Translations under genes and position numbers: made by a program
The notes under the pieces: model-generated
The model's input: the letters and a program-made list of their open reading frames with translations, nothing else
What the model was told of the DNA's origin: nothing
Databases searched by the model: none
Origin: Allosphingosinicella vermicomposti
GTDB lineage: Bacteria > Pseudomonadota > Alphaproteobacteria > Sphingomonadales > Sphingomonadaceae
Length of the DNA stretch: 64,000 bases
Assembly (NCBI RefSeq): GCF_003012815.1
Contig: NZ_PXYJ01000001.1
Coordinates: 930,001 to 994,000 of the forward strand
Reading direction: 5' to 3'
Part shown: positions 1-8,714 of the stretch, piece by piece
Position numbering within the stretch: the first letter of the stretch is position 1
Layout: every line of letters starts with the position of its first letter

Positions 1-98
1 TGTGGTCGGGCAAGGCGGGCAGCCTCTACGACAAGGGCGCCACCGGCTTTGGCGTTGCACTCCTCGACCGCTTCATCGCCGCCAATCACGAGGGCTAA
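1..98 (+). CDS. pepA: Leucyl aminopeptidase (M17), C-terminal end only
   Basis: Only the last 31 codons are in the window (reading frame begins at base 3, TAA at 96-98). The translated tail contains GATGFGVALLDRFI, which matches the extreme C-terminus of M17 leucyl aminopeptidases, where a G-x-T-G-x-G-V-x-L-L segment ends the catalytic domain. The next gene is holC; the pepA-holC order is conserved in many proteobacteria and supports the call. The family makes hexameric dizinc cytosolic aminopeptidases. None of the metal ligands can be checked because they lie upstream of the window. Confidence 0.75.
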   Translation, partial: WSGKAGSLYDKGATGFGVALLDRFIAANHEG

Positions 99-107
99 GC
101 GCGCGAC

Positions 108-536
108 GTGCGGATCGGCTTTTATCATCTGACTGCTGTTCCGCTGGAGCGTACCTTGCCCCGCATCGCCGAGCGGGTGCTGGCTGACGGCCAGCGCCTG
201 CTCGTCGTGGCCGATGAAACGCTGCTCGACCGGCTCGACGAACTGCTCTGGACTTATGCGCCAGCTTCGTTCCTGCCGCATGGACGGGAGAGGGCGGACA
301 TACAGCCGGTTTTTCTTTCCAAAGCTTGTGAGGCAGCGAACGGAGCCACGCACATATTGATCGCCGACGGCATCTGGCGCGACGAAGCCTTGTCCTTCGA
401 TCGCACCTTCTATCTGTTCGACGAAAGTCGCATCGCCGACGCACGCACCGCCTGGCGCCAGCTTAAGGGTAGGGAGGGGGCCAACCTGTCCTATTGGAAG
501 CAGGACGAACAGGGCAAGTGGGTCGAAGGGCCATAA
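108..536 (+). CDS. holC: DNA polymerase III subunit chi
   Basis: A 142-residue protein starting at GTG, nine bases after the pepA stop. It has the HolC pattern: an N-terminal FYHLT segment, a central LLVVADETLLDRLDELLW stretch, and a late D-G-x-W-R-D / YLFDES region. The length is close to the E. coli protein (147 aa). Chi sits in the clamp loader and ties it to single-stranded-DNA-binding protein on the lagging strand. Its place directly after pepA is the usual one. It is probably co-transcribed with pepA, since the gap leaves no room for a promoter. Confidence 0.9.
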   Translation: MRIGFYHLTAVPLERTLPRIAERVLADGQRLLVVADETLLDRLDELLWTYAPASFLPHGRERADIQPVFLSKACEAANGATHILIADGIWRDEALSFDRTFYLFDESRIADARTAWRQLKGREGANLSYWKQDEQGKWVEGP

Positions 537-542
537 CCTTCG

Positions 543-630
543 GCATCGCTAGGAGCGCAGCGACGCGGCAATTCATCTTGAGGCCAGGTTTGGCGCCGCT
601 GGATTGCCTCGCTCCGCTCGCAATGACGAT
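543..630. repeat. Interspersed palindromic repeat, family C copy 1
   Basis: The gap between holC and ndk carries a block with two hairpin-forming arms: one around GGAGCGCAGCGACGCGG (near 552-568) and one reading GGATTGCCTCGCTCCGCTCG (601-620). Read on the minus strand it matches the block at 50164-50231. It is a non-coding, REP-like element; the short open frames across it are repeat translation artefacts. Confidence 0.75.
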
Positions 631-713
631 GGAGCGACGACTTGCCCTTTCCTCGCGTCCCGCCTAAAGCGCCGCGCAATCCCAATCCTCATTTCAATGG
701 AGCATAATCGGCC

Positions 714-1136
714 ATGGCGACCGAACGCACTTTCTCGATCATCAAGCCCGACGCGACCCGCCGCAACCTGACCGGCGCCGTCACCAAGATGCTGGAAGAT
801 GCCGGCCTCCGCGTCGTCGCTTCCAAGCGCATCCACATGTCCAAGGAACAGGCTGAAGGCTTCTATGCCGTCCACAAGGAACGTCCTTTCTTCAACGACC
901 TCGTCAGCTTCATGATCTCCGGCCCGGTCGTCGTTCAGGTTCTGGAAGGCGAAAATGCCGTCGCGAAGAACCGCGAAGTCATGGGCGCGACGAACCCGGA
1001 AAATGCCGACGAAGGCACGATCCGCAAGGTTCACGCGGAATCGATCGAAGCCAACAGCGTCCATGGTTCGGACAGCCTGGAAAACGCCAAGATCGAAATC
1101 GACTACTTCTTCAAGCCGGAAGAGATCGTAGGCTAA
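714..1136 (+). CDS. ndk: Nucleoside diphosphate kinase
   Basis: A 140-residue protein of standard Ndk length. It starts [13 protein letters not shown], the canonical N-terminus, and keeps the active-site segment N-S-V-H-G-S-D with the phosphate-accepting histidine at H117. The enzyme moves the gamma phosphate from ATP to other (d)NDPs through phospho-His, balancing nucleotide pools in the cytosol. It appears to be a single-gene unit: the upstream gap has a repeat and the downstream side has a strong rho-independent terminator at 1162-1189. Confidence 0.98.
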   Translation: MATERTFSIIKPDATRRNLTGAVTKMLEDAGLRVVASKRIHMSKEQAEGFYAVHKERPFFNDLVSFMISGPVVVQVLEGENAVAKNREVMGATNPENADEGTIRKVHAESIEANSVHGSDSLENAKIEIDYFFKPEEIVG

Positions 1137-1161
1137 CGCCTGTCTTAATGACTAAATGATC

Positions 1162-1189
1162 AGGCCCCGGCGAAAGCTGGGGCCTTTTT
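1162..1189 (+). terminator. Rho-independent terminator of ndk
   Basis: A GC-rich hairpin (AGGCCCC ... GGGGCCT arms, loop around GGCGAAAGCT) is followed directly by TTTTT. It lies 25 bases after the ndk stop and just before the convergent purN stop, so it may serve both directions. The CCCCGGCGAAAGC core resembles repeat family E, suggesting that element may have been co-opted as a terminator. Confidence 0.85.
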
Positions 1190-1191
1190 CG

Positions 1192-1788
1192 TTAGGAGGC
1201 GGCGCGATCCGCCAGCAACTTCCGGCAAAACGCATCGAGCGCCGCCGGATAGAGCTTATGCTCCTCGACCAGCACCCGCTGCGCCAATGTTTCCGCCGTA
1301 TCGCGCGCCTGAACCCGGACCCGGGCCTGCGCGATGACGGGGCCGTCATCCAATTCCTCGGTCACGACATGGACCGAACATCCCGCATATTCCTCTCCCC
1401 CCATCAGCGCCCGCTGGTGCGTGTCGAGACCCTTATAGTCTGGCAGGAGCGAGGGATGGATATTGAGGATCCGGTGATTCCAGCCGTGAATGAATTCAGG
1501 CGACAGCAGCCGCATATAGCCCGCGAGCGCGATCACCTCGACACCGCTCCGCCGCAGTTCGGCATCGACGAGCGCGTCGAATTCGGCACGTTTCACGCCT
1601 TTATGGCTTTGCGCCCAGGTTGGAATGTCGAACCGTTTCGCAAGCACCAGCCCGCGCGCTTCAGGGACGTTCGAGGCCACGACCACGATCTCATAAGCCG
1701 GATCGGCCTTGCGCTTATAATCGGCCAGGGCTTCAAGGTTCGATCCCCGTCCGGAGATGAGGACGCCGACCCGGACCTTGTCAGCCAT
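1192..1788 (-). CDS. purN: Phosphoribosylglycinamide formyltransferase
   Basis: A 198-residue GART enzyme. It transfers a formyl group from 10-formyl-THF to GAR in the third step of purine synthesis. The phosphate-binding loop SGRGSNL is at residues 12-18. The catalytic triad is visible as N109 and H111 in [13 protein letters not shown] and D147 in the TEELDDGP segment. The start overlaps the 3' end of purM by eight bases, so the two are translationally coupled. The order purM-purN is the usual bacterial one. Confidence 0.97.
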   Translation of the reverse strand: MADKVRVGVLISGRGSNLEALADYKRKADPAYEIVVVASNVPEARGLVLAKRFDIPTWAQSHKGVKRAEFDALVDAELRRSGVEVIALAGYMRLLSPEFIHGWNHRILNIHPSLLPDYKGLDTHQRALMGGEEYAGCSVHVVTEELDDGPVIAQARVRVQARDTAETLAQRVLVEEHKLYPAALDAFCRKLLADRAAS

Positions 1789-2887
1789 TATGCGTCGCGG
1801 TCCAATCGGCCTTGGCGCTCCACACGCCTGCGGGGCCGGACACGGTGCAGCCCTTTTCGCCCGCCTCGATCCGCCCGATCGTGAAGACGGTCTCTCCCGC
1901 AGCGTCCAGCGCCGCCTTCACGTCTGCCGCATCACCGGAGCGGACGACCACCGCCATGCCGATGCCGCAGTTGAAGGTCCGCGCCATCTCCTCGGGCTCG
2001 ATATTCCCCTGTCCCTGCAGGAAGGCCATCAAACGCGGCTGCGTCCACGCGCCAGCATCGACATGTGCATGCAGGCCGTCGGGCAGCACACGCGGGATAT
2101 TTTCAAGGAGTCCGCCGCCCGTGATGTGCGCCAGCGCCGCAATCTTGCCGCTCCGCACCAGCGGGAGCAGGGACTTCACATAAATCCTTGTCGGCTCGAT
2201 GAGCGCTTCGATCAGCAACTTGTCCTGATCGAACAAAGCAGGGCGGTCGAGCTTCCAGCCCTTGTCCGCCGCCAGCCGCCGCACGAGCGAAAAGCCATTG
2301 GAGTGAACCCCCGACGAAGCCAGCCCGAGGATCACGTCGCCATCCTCGACCCGCGATCCGGTCAGCGCCTCGGCCCGCTCCACCGCGCCGACGCAGAAAC
2401 CGGCGAGGTCATAATCGCCTTGCGCATACATGCCCGGCATTTCAGCGGTTTCCCCGCCGATCAGCGCGCAGCCCGCTACCTTGCAGCCTTCCGCGATGCC
2501 CGCGATCACGCGTTCCGCGACACCGCTTTCCAGCTTCCCGGTCGCGAAATAGTCGAGGAAGAAAAGCGGCTCGGCGCCTTGAACGATCAGATCGTTCACG
2601 CACATCGCGACAAGATCGATGCCCACCCCATCATGCCGGTCCGAATCGATGGCGAGTTTGAGCTTCGTGCCGACCCCGTCATTCGCCGCGACCAGAAGCG
2701 GGTCGGAATATCCCGCTGCCTTCAGGTCGAAAAAGCCGCCAAACCCGCCCAGCGATGCGTCCGCGCCGGGGCGTGCCGTCGCCTTGGCCAGCGGCGCGAT
2801 CGCCTTTACCAGCGCATTTCCGGCGGCAATGGACACACCTGCCTTGGCATAGGTGTAGGACTCGCTCTGCTGATCCGCATCGTTCAT
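1781..2887 (-). CDS. purM: Phosphoribosylformylglycinamidine cyclo-ligase (AIR synthetase)
   Basis: A 368-residue protein that closes the imidazole ring of AIR from FGAM using ATP (purine step 5). The family signatures are seen in order: GGFGGFFDL near residue 47, NDGVGTKLK near 68, CVNDL with the [10 protein letters not shown] segment near 90-110, GGETAEMPG in the middle and HITGGG in the C-terminal half. It is the first gene of the purM-purN pair and is divergent from the DUF2066 gene across only 65 bases, so both promoters must lie in 2888-2952. Confidence 0.98.
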   Translation of the reverse strand: MNDADQQSESYTYAKAGVSIAAGNALVKAIAPLAKATARPGADASLGGFGGFFDLKAAGYSDPLLVAANDGVGTKLKLAIDSDRHDGVGIDLVAMCVNDLIVQGAEPLFFLDYFATGKLESGVAERVIAGIAEGCKVAGCALIGGETAEMPGMYAQGDYDLAGFCVGAVERAEALTGSRVEDGDVILGLASSGVHSNGFSLVRRLAADKGWKLDRPALFDQDKLLIEALIEPTRIYVKSLLPLVRSGKIAALAHITGGGLLENIPRVLPDGLHAHVDAGAWTQPRLMAFLQGQGNIEPEEMARTFNCGIGMAVVVRSGDAADVKAALDAAGETVFTIGRIEAGEKGCTVSGPAGVWSAKADWTATHNG

Positions 2888-2952
2888 GTTTTACGCGACT
2901 AGCCATATCCTGCTTGGATTTCCACGCTCAACTCGCCAAAAGGCCAGTTGTA

Positions 2953-4182
2953 ATGGCTTTCCTTTCCTCCAAGAGGCTGATCGCGGGCGCCGCGGCCTTG
3001 TCGCTCGCTGGCGCGGCGGCGGTCTATGCGCAGCTCGAAGGCGCCGATCGCGGCATTGCCCCGGTCGACAGCTCCAGCTCGTTCGAAATCACGGGCATCG
3101 AGGTCGACGTTACGGCGAAGACGGCGGAAGCCGCGCGCAGCGAAGGCTGGCGGCAGGCGCTGACCAAGGGCTGGCAGGCGCTCTGGGCGAAAACGCATAA
3201 CCGCCCGGTGAGCGAGGCGCCGAAGCTCAGCTATACCGACCTGTCCGGCATGATGTCGGGGATCGTGGTCGAGCAGGAGCAGATCGGCCCCAACCGTTAT
3301 GTCGCGACGTTGGGCGTCCTCTTTGATCGCGCGCGTATGGCCGGTGTGCTCGGCGGTGCGCAGGGGCAGGTTCGCCGTTCGCAGCCCATGCTCGTTATTC
3401 CGGTGATGCTGACCGGCGGTTCCTATCAAAGCTTCGAATCGCGAAATGAATGGCAGCGGGCTTGGGCGCAGTTCCGCACGAATAACAGCCCGATCGACTA
3501 CGTCCGGCCAACCGGCATCGGTGCCGATCCTCTGCTGCTCAACGTTTCCCAGGCACAGCGCCGCAATCGCAGCTGGTGGCGCGTCATCCTCGAACAATAT
3601 GGCGCGGCCGACATCCTCGTGCCCGAAGTGCGGTTGAAGCGGCTTTATCCCGGTGGCCCGGTCATCGGCACGTTCAGCGCGCGTCACGGACCCGATTATC
3701 AGCTGATCGACCGTTTCACACTGCGCGTCGAATCGAGCGCCGCCTTGCCGCGCCTGCTCGCGACCGGCGTGCAGCGCATCGACCAATCCTATGCTCGCGC
3801 GCTTGCCGAGGGACGCCTGACCTTCGATCGCTCGCTCATCCCGGTTGAGCCGGAAATCGATCCGGCTGCGGAGATCGAGGCGGCCAGCGATGCGGTGTCC
3901 GACGCCGCGCCTGAACCGGTGGCGGCGCCTGCCGGAGCCGCCGTGCCCTACAGCATCCGTTACGCTACACCGAGCACCAATGAGGTCGCGGAGGCCGAGA
4001 TTTCATTGAGCGGCATTCCGGGCATGACCTCGGCGCTGACCACCAGCACCGCGATCGGCGGGATATCGACGATGCGCGTCACTTTTGCGGGCGACTCTGC
4101 CGCGCTTGCCGCCGCTCTTCGCGCCCGTGGCTGGAGGGTGCAGGGCAGCGGATCCACGCTCACCATTTCCCGGGGCCAGTAA
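2953..4182 (+). CDS. DUF2066 exported protein
   Basis: A 409-residue protein when started at ATG 2953; upstream codons in the open frame overlap the divergent purM and are unlikely to be used. The N-terminus is a signal peptide (KRLIAGAAALSLAGAAAVYA, likely cleaved before QLEG). The mature protein matches the DUF2066 family in length, in its early tract of alanines and tryptophans (EGWRQALTKGWQALW) and in context. Function is unknown. The order purN-purM / DUF2066 / hda also occurs in gammaproteobacteria such as Pseudomonas (from memory). It abuts hdaA with no spacer. An acidic, proline/alanine-rich stretch (residues about 297-330) splits it into two parts. Confidence 0.8.
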   Translation: MAFLSSKRLIAGAAALSLAGAAAVYAQLEGADRGIAPVDSSSSFEITGIEVDVTAKTAEAARSEGWRQALTKGWQALWAKTHNRPVSEAPKLSYTDLSGMMSGIVVEQEQIGPNRYVATLGVLFDRARMAGVLGGAQGQVRRSQPMLVIPVMLTGGSYQSFESRNEWQRAWAQFRTNNSPIDYVRPTGIGADPLLLNVSQAQRRNRSWWRVILEQYGAADILVPEVRLKRLYPGGPVIGTFSARHGPDYQLIDRFTLRVESSAALPRLLATGVQRIDQSYARALAEGRLTFDRSLIPVEPEIDPAAEIEAASDAVSDAAPEPVAAPAGAAVPYSIRYATPSTNEVAEAEISLSGIPGMTSALTTSTAIGGISTMRVTFAGDSAALAAALRARGWRVQGSGSTLTISRGQ

Positions 4183-4797
4183 GTGGTACAGATCGCGCTG
4201 CCGCTCGATTGGCCGGTGGCGAGTGGGGAGGCGGATTTCATCCTGTCCGATGCCAACCGTCTGGCATTTGAACATCTCCGCCGCTGGCATACCTGGCCGG
4301 TCATGGCGACGATCCTCGTCGGTCCGCGCAAGTCGGGCCGCAGTCTGCTCGGCGGCATCTTCGCCCGCAAGGTCGGCGGCCGACTGTTCGACGACGCGCC
4401 CGCGCATGATGAAGAAACACTTTTCCACGCCTGGAACGATGCGCAGGCGCAGCGGCGCCCGGTCCTGCTCGTCTCTGACACGCCGCATTGGGACGTCGAC
4501 CTTCCGGACCTCCGCTCGCGCCTCGCCGCGACCCCGCATGTCGAGATCGGCCTGCCGGACGATGCGCTCATCTGTAACCTGATTGTAAAACTCTTGTCCG
4601 ATCGGGGAATCATGATTCCGCCCGAAATTCCCCAATATGTCGCCCCGCGGATCGAACGGAGCTACGTGGCCGTTCTGAAGGCCGTGGACAGTCTGGATCA
4701 TGCAGCCCTTGCCAGCCGCCGCAGGTTGACCCTGCCCGCCGCCCGCGCGGCGCTCGTCGCCGATAAGCTGGTCGACCGGAGTGATCGCCTTGGCTAG
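4183..4797 (+). CDS. hdaA: DnaA regulatory inactivator (Hda/HdaA-type)
   Basis: A 204-residue AAA+ protein, starting at GTG directly after the DUF2066 stop. Hda proteins, bound to the DNA-loaded beta clamp, stimulate ATP hydrolysis by DnaA and so block re-initiation. The extreme N-terminus carries Q-I-A-L-P-L, a good match to the clamp-binding hexapeptide. The P-loop reads GPRKSGRS with Arg in place of the usual Lys, as in E. coli Hda (AREGAGRS). The LPDLRSRLA segment supplies the arginine-finger region. The C-terminal ORC-like helices (LDSLDHAALASRRRLTLP) match Hda, and the DNA-binding domain IV of DnaA is absent. Confidence 0.88.
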   Translation: MVQIALPLDWPVASGEADFILSDANRLAFEHLRRWHTWPVMATILVGPRKSGRSLLGGIFARKVGGRLFDDAPAHDEETLFHAWNDAQAQRRPVLLVSDTPHWDVDLPDLRSRLAATPHVEIGLPDDALICNLIVKLLSDRGIMIPPEIPQYVAPRIERSYVAVLKAVDSLDHAALASRRRLTLPAARAALVADKLVDRSDRLG

Positions 4798-6952
4798 CGC
4801 CAGCCAGTCCGCGAGCGACCTGTCCGATCTTCCGGGAGGCGAATCGCGCTATTTCAACCGCGAACTCTCCTGGCTCGCCTTCAATCGGCGCGTGTTGGAA
4901 GAGGCATGCAATTCCGCGCACCCTCTATTGGAACGCCTCCGCTTCCTTTCTATTTCGGGGCACAATCTCGACGAATTCTTCATGGTCCGCGTTGCCGGCC
5001 TCAAGGGCCAGCAACTACTGGGGGTCGAGGAGCGCTCCGCCGATGGCCTGACGCCCGCGCAGCAGCTCGCTGCCATTGCGGAGGAAGCGGACGACCTGAC
5101 CGTCAGCCAACAGCAGGTGTGGAACGACATCAAGGCGGAGCTGGCGGACGCTGGGCTTCAGGTTATGGGCAATGACGATGTCGACGCTGACAGCGAGGCT
5201 TCACGTTGGCTCGCCCGCTATTTCGATGAGCAGATTTTCCCGGTTTTGACGCCTCAGGCCATCGACCCCGCTCATCCCTTTCCCTTCATCCCGAATAAGG
5301 GCTTCTCCCTCATCTTCGACATGAAGCGCCGGGCGGACGAAGAGCCTATCCATGAACTTTTGATGGTGCCGGCCTCGCTTCCGCGCTTCGTCCGCGTGCC
5401 GGGGCAGGAGGCGCGCTATATCGCGATCGAAACGCTCATCCGCCGCCATATCGGTACGCTCTTCCCCGATTATGACGTGCTCGGCCATGGTGCCTTCCGG
5501 ATCATCCGCGACAGCGACATCGAAGTGGAGGAGGAGGCCGAAGACCTCGTCCGCTTCTTCCGCTCGGCGATCAAGCGCCGCCGCCGGGGCCGCGTTATTC
5601 GTTTAAAGCTCGAGGCAGGTATGCCGCCCGAGCTTATCGCTCTCGTCCGCGAAGGCATAGACGCCAGCCAGGCGATCGTCTCTGAATCGACCGGCTTCCT
5701 CGGCATCGCCGACCTTGAAGGGTTGGTGGACGAGGACCGGCCCGATCTTAAATTCACGCCATTCGCGCCACGCTTTCCCGAGCGTATTCGCGAACATGAC
5801 AGCGACTGTTTCGCCGCGATCCGTACCAAGGACATCGTCGTTCACCACCCTTACGAAACCTTCGACGTGGTGGTCGCCTTCCTGCGCCAGGCGGCCGAGG
5901 ATTCGGATGTCGTCGCGATCAAGCAGACGCTCTATCGCGCGGGCAAGCAGTCCGCGATCATCCGCGCCCTGATTGACGCCGCCGAAGCGGGCAAGTCCGT
6001 TACGGCCGTGGTCGAACTCAAGGCCCGCTTCGACGAAGAGCAAAATATCCTCTGGGCAAATGCGCTAGAGCGGGCGGGGGTGCAGGTCGTCTACGGCTTT
6101 GTCGATTGGAAGACTCACGCCAAGGTGTCGATGGTCGTCCGCCGGGAGGAGAAGGGCTATCGTACCTATTGCCACCTTGGCACCGGCAATTATCACCCTG
6201 GCACCGCGCGTGTTTATACCGACGTCAGCTTCTTCACCGCCGACCCGCGCGTTGGCCGCGACGTGGCGCAGCTGTTCAACTATATTACCGGCTATGTGGC
6301 GCCCCGCGACCTCGAGCTCATCACCATGTCGCCCTACGGCCTTCGCGAACATCTCTTCGCTTTGATCGATCAGGAGATGGAGAATGTCGCGGACGGGAAG
6401 CCCGGCGCCATCTGGGCGAAGATGAACTCTCTCGTCGACCCCGCGATTATCGACAAGCTTTATGTCGCCAGCAATGCGGGCGTCGAGATTGACCTCATCG
6501 TGCGCGGCATTTGCTGCCTTCGGCCTGGCGTTCCGGGCCTTTCCGATCATATCCGCGTCAAATCGGTGGTTGGCCGCTTCCTTGAGCATAGCCGCATCTG
6601 GGCCTTCGGAAATGGCGAGGAGTTGCCGAACCGGGCCGCGCAGGTGTTCATCAGCTCGGCCGACTGGATGCCGCGCAATTTCGACCGCCGCGTTGAATAT
6701 ATGCTCCAGGTCGAAAACCCTACCGTTCACGCCCAGATTCTCGATCAGGTCATGGTCGCCAACCTCATCGACAATGAACAAAGCTGGCGGCTCCAATCGG
6801 ATGGCCGTTACGTTCGCCTCTCAGCAGATGGCGAGAAGCCATTCAATCTTCATCGTTACTTCATGACGAATCCATCATTGTCCGGACGCGGTGGCGCGCT
6901 TCGGGCAGGTGGGGCGGTGCCGAAACTGCGCCTGCGGAGGGCGGAGCCATGA
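4781..6952 (+). CDS. ppk1: Polyphosphate kinase 1
   Basis: A 723-residue RNA-degradosome-sized PPK1, starting at GTG 4781 inside the end of hdaA (17-base overlap; TTG 4790 is an alternative). It reversibly polymerises the ATP gamma phosphate into inorganic polyphosphate. The N domain begins YFNRELSWLAFN. The two catalytic histidines are H465 in the TYCHLGTGNYH segment and H603 in RFLEHSRIWAFGNG. The phospholipase D-like C-terminal domains are complete. It is paired with ppx through a four-base ATGA overlap, so synthesis and breakdown of polyphosphate are co-expressed. Confidence 0.97.
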   Translation: MIALASASQSASDLSDLPGGESRYFNRELSWLAFNRRVLEEACNSAHPLLERLRFLSISGHNLDEFFMVRVAGLKGQQLLGVEERSADGLTPAQQLAAIAEEADDLTVSQQQVWNDIKAELADAGLQVMGNDDVDADSEASRWLARYFDEQIFPVLTPQAIDPAHPFPFIPNKGFSLIFDMKRRADEEPIHELLMVPASLPRFVRVPGQEARYIAIETLIRRHIGTLFPDYDVLGHGAFRIIRDSDIEVEEEAEDLVRFFRSAIKRRRRGRVIRLKLEAGMPPELIALVREGIDASQAIVSESTGFLGIADLEGLVDEDRPDLKFTPFAPRFPERIREHDSDCFAAIRTKDIVVHHPYETFDVVVAFLRQAAEDSDVVAIKQTLYRAGKQSAIIRALIDAAEAGKSVTAVVELKARFDEEQNILWANALERAGVQVVYGFVDWKTHAKVSMVVRREEKGYRTYCHLGTGNYHPGTARVYTDVSFFTADPRVGRDVAQLFNYITGYVAPRDLELITMSPYGLREHLFALIDQEMENVADGKPGAIWAKMNSLVDPAIIDKLYVASNAGVEIDLIVRGICCLRPGVPGLSDHIRVKSVVGRFLEHSRIWAFGNGEELPNRAAQVFISSADWMPRNFDRRVEYMLQVENPTVHAQILDQVMVANLIDNEQSWRLQSDGRYVRLSADGEKPFNLHRYFMTNPSLSGRGGALRAGGAVPKLRLRRAEP

Positions 6953-8409
6953 TCGGCCAGGATCCCGTTGCGATCATCGACATCGGTTCGAATTCGATCC
7001 GCCTCGTCGTCTATGCCGGCGCCCCGCGTATTCCCGCGATCATCTTCAACGAAAAGGTGATGGCGGGCTTGGGCAAGAGCCTCAACGCCTCGGGTGAACT
7101 CTCAGGAGGCGCGCAAAACCGGGCATTGAAGGCGTTGGCGCGTTTTCGTCTGCTTCTCCGGCAGATGGACGTCAGCGAGGTCCACGTTGTTGCCACCGCC
7201 GCCGTGCGCGATGCGAGCAACGGCACCGCCTTCCTTGACGACGTACGCGCAATCGGTTTCGATCCGGAAGTTCTATCCGGCGAGCGGGAAGGGTTGATGG
7301 CGGGTCAGGGCGTCCTCTCTGCAATCCCTGAGGCGGATGGCATCGTCGGCGATCTGGGCGGCGGCAGCCTCGAACTGGTCGACGTCGCGGGCGGCAACGT
7401 GCGCAAGAGCGCCTCCACGCCCTTCGGCGTCCTCCGCATTCCCGCAATCCTGGAACAGGGTGAAGGCGCGCTACGCAAGATCGTCCGCAAGGCACTGGAG
7501 GAAAAAGGATTTGCGAGCCTTGGCAAGGGGCGCCCTTTCTACCTGGTCGGCGGCTCATGGCGCGCGCTAACGAAACTCGACATGGCGCTGACGGACTACC
7601 CGCTGCCGATCAGCCATCATTATTGGCTGGCACCCGATCGCCCCGCCGAACTCTACCACATGATTAACGATGGCGCGCGCAAGGAAGCGAAGGCCGTCCT
7701 CTCCTCTGCCCGCTTCACCACCCTTCCTCAGGCAACTCTTTTACTTCAGATATTGTCTGAGGAATTGCAGCCTAATGTCCTGATAACATCAGCCTTTGGT
7801 ATTCGAGAGGGCTTTCTGTTCGATCGCCTTGACCCTGCGACGCGGTCGCGCGATCCGCTGATCGATGCGGCGCGGGAAGCGGGCAGGGGGCTTGGCCGGT
7901 TCGAAGAACATGGCAAGCTGCTCGACCGCTGGATCGCGACCGCTCTGCCTGAAGAAGACCCCGCCTTTGCTCGCCTTCGCCTCGCGGCCTGCGTCCTGTC
8001 CGATATTGCTTGGCGCGCCCACCCCGATTTCCGTGCCGAGCGCGGCGTCGATATGGCACTTCACGGCCATTGGGTAGGTATCGATGCGCCGGGCCGGGTG
8101 ATGATCGCTCAGGCTTTATTCTGTAATTTCGCCGGGTCAGGCGAGTTTTCAGATCTTGATTGCGCCGCCCTCTGCACGCCGGACGAGCTTCACCGCGCCA
8201 GTCTATGGGGTCACGCCATGCGCCTCGCCCAACGCCTCAGCGGCGGCGCAGCCGAAAGCCTCCGCAACACCGGCCTCATCGTTGACGGAGATTTCCTCCG
8301 CCTCGAACTACCCGGCGGCCAAGCTGCACTCTACGGAGAAACGGTGGAAAAGCGCCTCAAAAACCTCGCCGCCGCCATGGGCCTGACACATGCCTGCTCA
8401 GCGGCTTGA
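6949..8409 (+). CDS. ppx: Exopolyphosphatase (Ppx/GppA family)
   Basis: A 486-residue actin-fold phosphatase. The N-terminal phosphate loop IDIGSNSIRLVVY and the second loop GDLGGGSLELV mark the Ppx/GppA family. These enzymes release orthophosphate from polyphosphate ends and, in the GppA branch, hydrolyse pppGpp. The start overlaps the ppk1 stop (ATGA). The length is near that of the long Ppx class, with an HD-like helical C-terminal half. I cannot tell pppGpp hydrolysis from polyphosphate hydrolysis by sequence alone; pairing with ppk1 favours polyphosphate. Confidence 0.95.
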   Translation: MIGQDPVAIIDIGSNSIRLVVYAGAPRIPAIIFNEKVMAGLGKSLNASGELSGGAQNRALKALARFRLLLRQMDVSEVHVVATAAVRDASNGTAFLDDVRAIGFDPEVLSGEREGLMAGQGVLSAIPEADGIVGDLGGGSLELVDVAGGNVRKSASTPFGVLRIPAILEQGEGALRKIVRKALEEKGFASLGKGRPFYLVGGSWRALTKLDMALTDYPLPISHHYWLAPDRPAELYHMINDGARKEAKAVLSSARFTTLPQATLLLQILSEELQPNVLITSAFGIREGFLFDRLDPATRSRDPLIDAAREAGRGLGRFEEHGKLLDRWIATALPEEDPAFARLRLAACVLSDIAWRAHPDFRAERGVDMALHGHWVGIDAPGRVMIAQALFCNFAGSGEFSDLDCAALCTPDELHRASLWGHAMRLAQRLSGGAAESLRNTGLIVDGDFLRLELPGGQAALYGETVEKRLKNLAAAMGLTHACSAA

Positions 8410-8414
8410 CCCGC

Positions 8415-8714
8415 TCATCCGCAATTGATCGACCGCACCTTATTCTGTTCATCAAGGTGAACATTCACGCGGCCGTCGCGGAATTCCATCGTCACGATCT
8501 GCCCGGGCTGAAGCCAGCGAAATGCATTCGCGCCCGTCCGCCGCTGAACATCCGCACCCAATTCCGCCGTTGCCGGTTGCCCGACCATATCCTGCGCGGG
8601 CGCGGCATCGCAGCGACCACCGATTGACGGCATCGCGGGCGCAGTCCCATCGCTTGCGCTTGTCGCACAGGCGCCAAGGGCCGGGATCAGCAAAGCAGCG
8701 GCAAATCGCATCAT
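8415..8714 (-). CDS. Lipoprotein with peptidase inhibitor I78 domain
   Basis: A 99-residue protein whose N-terminus is a lipoprotein signal with lipobox A-L-G-A-C. The mature part matches the I78 inhibitor fold: a GGRCDA start, R-W-L-Q-P-G-Q-I-V-T-M-E-F-R, then R-V-N-V-H-L-D and a final C-G, with two cysteines in the mature part besides the lipidated one. The family is a potato-inhibitor-like class thought to block serine proteases in the periplasm. Its ATG sits in the rnd stop (TGATG), so translation is coupled to RNase D. The link between the two products is not understood. Confidence 0.8.
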   Translation of the reverse strand: MMRFAAALLIPALGACATSASDGTAPAMPSIGGRCDAAPAQDMVGQPATAELGADVQRRTGANAFRWLQPGQIVTMEFRDGRVNVHLDEQNKVRSINCG

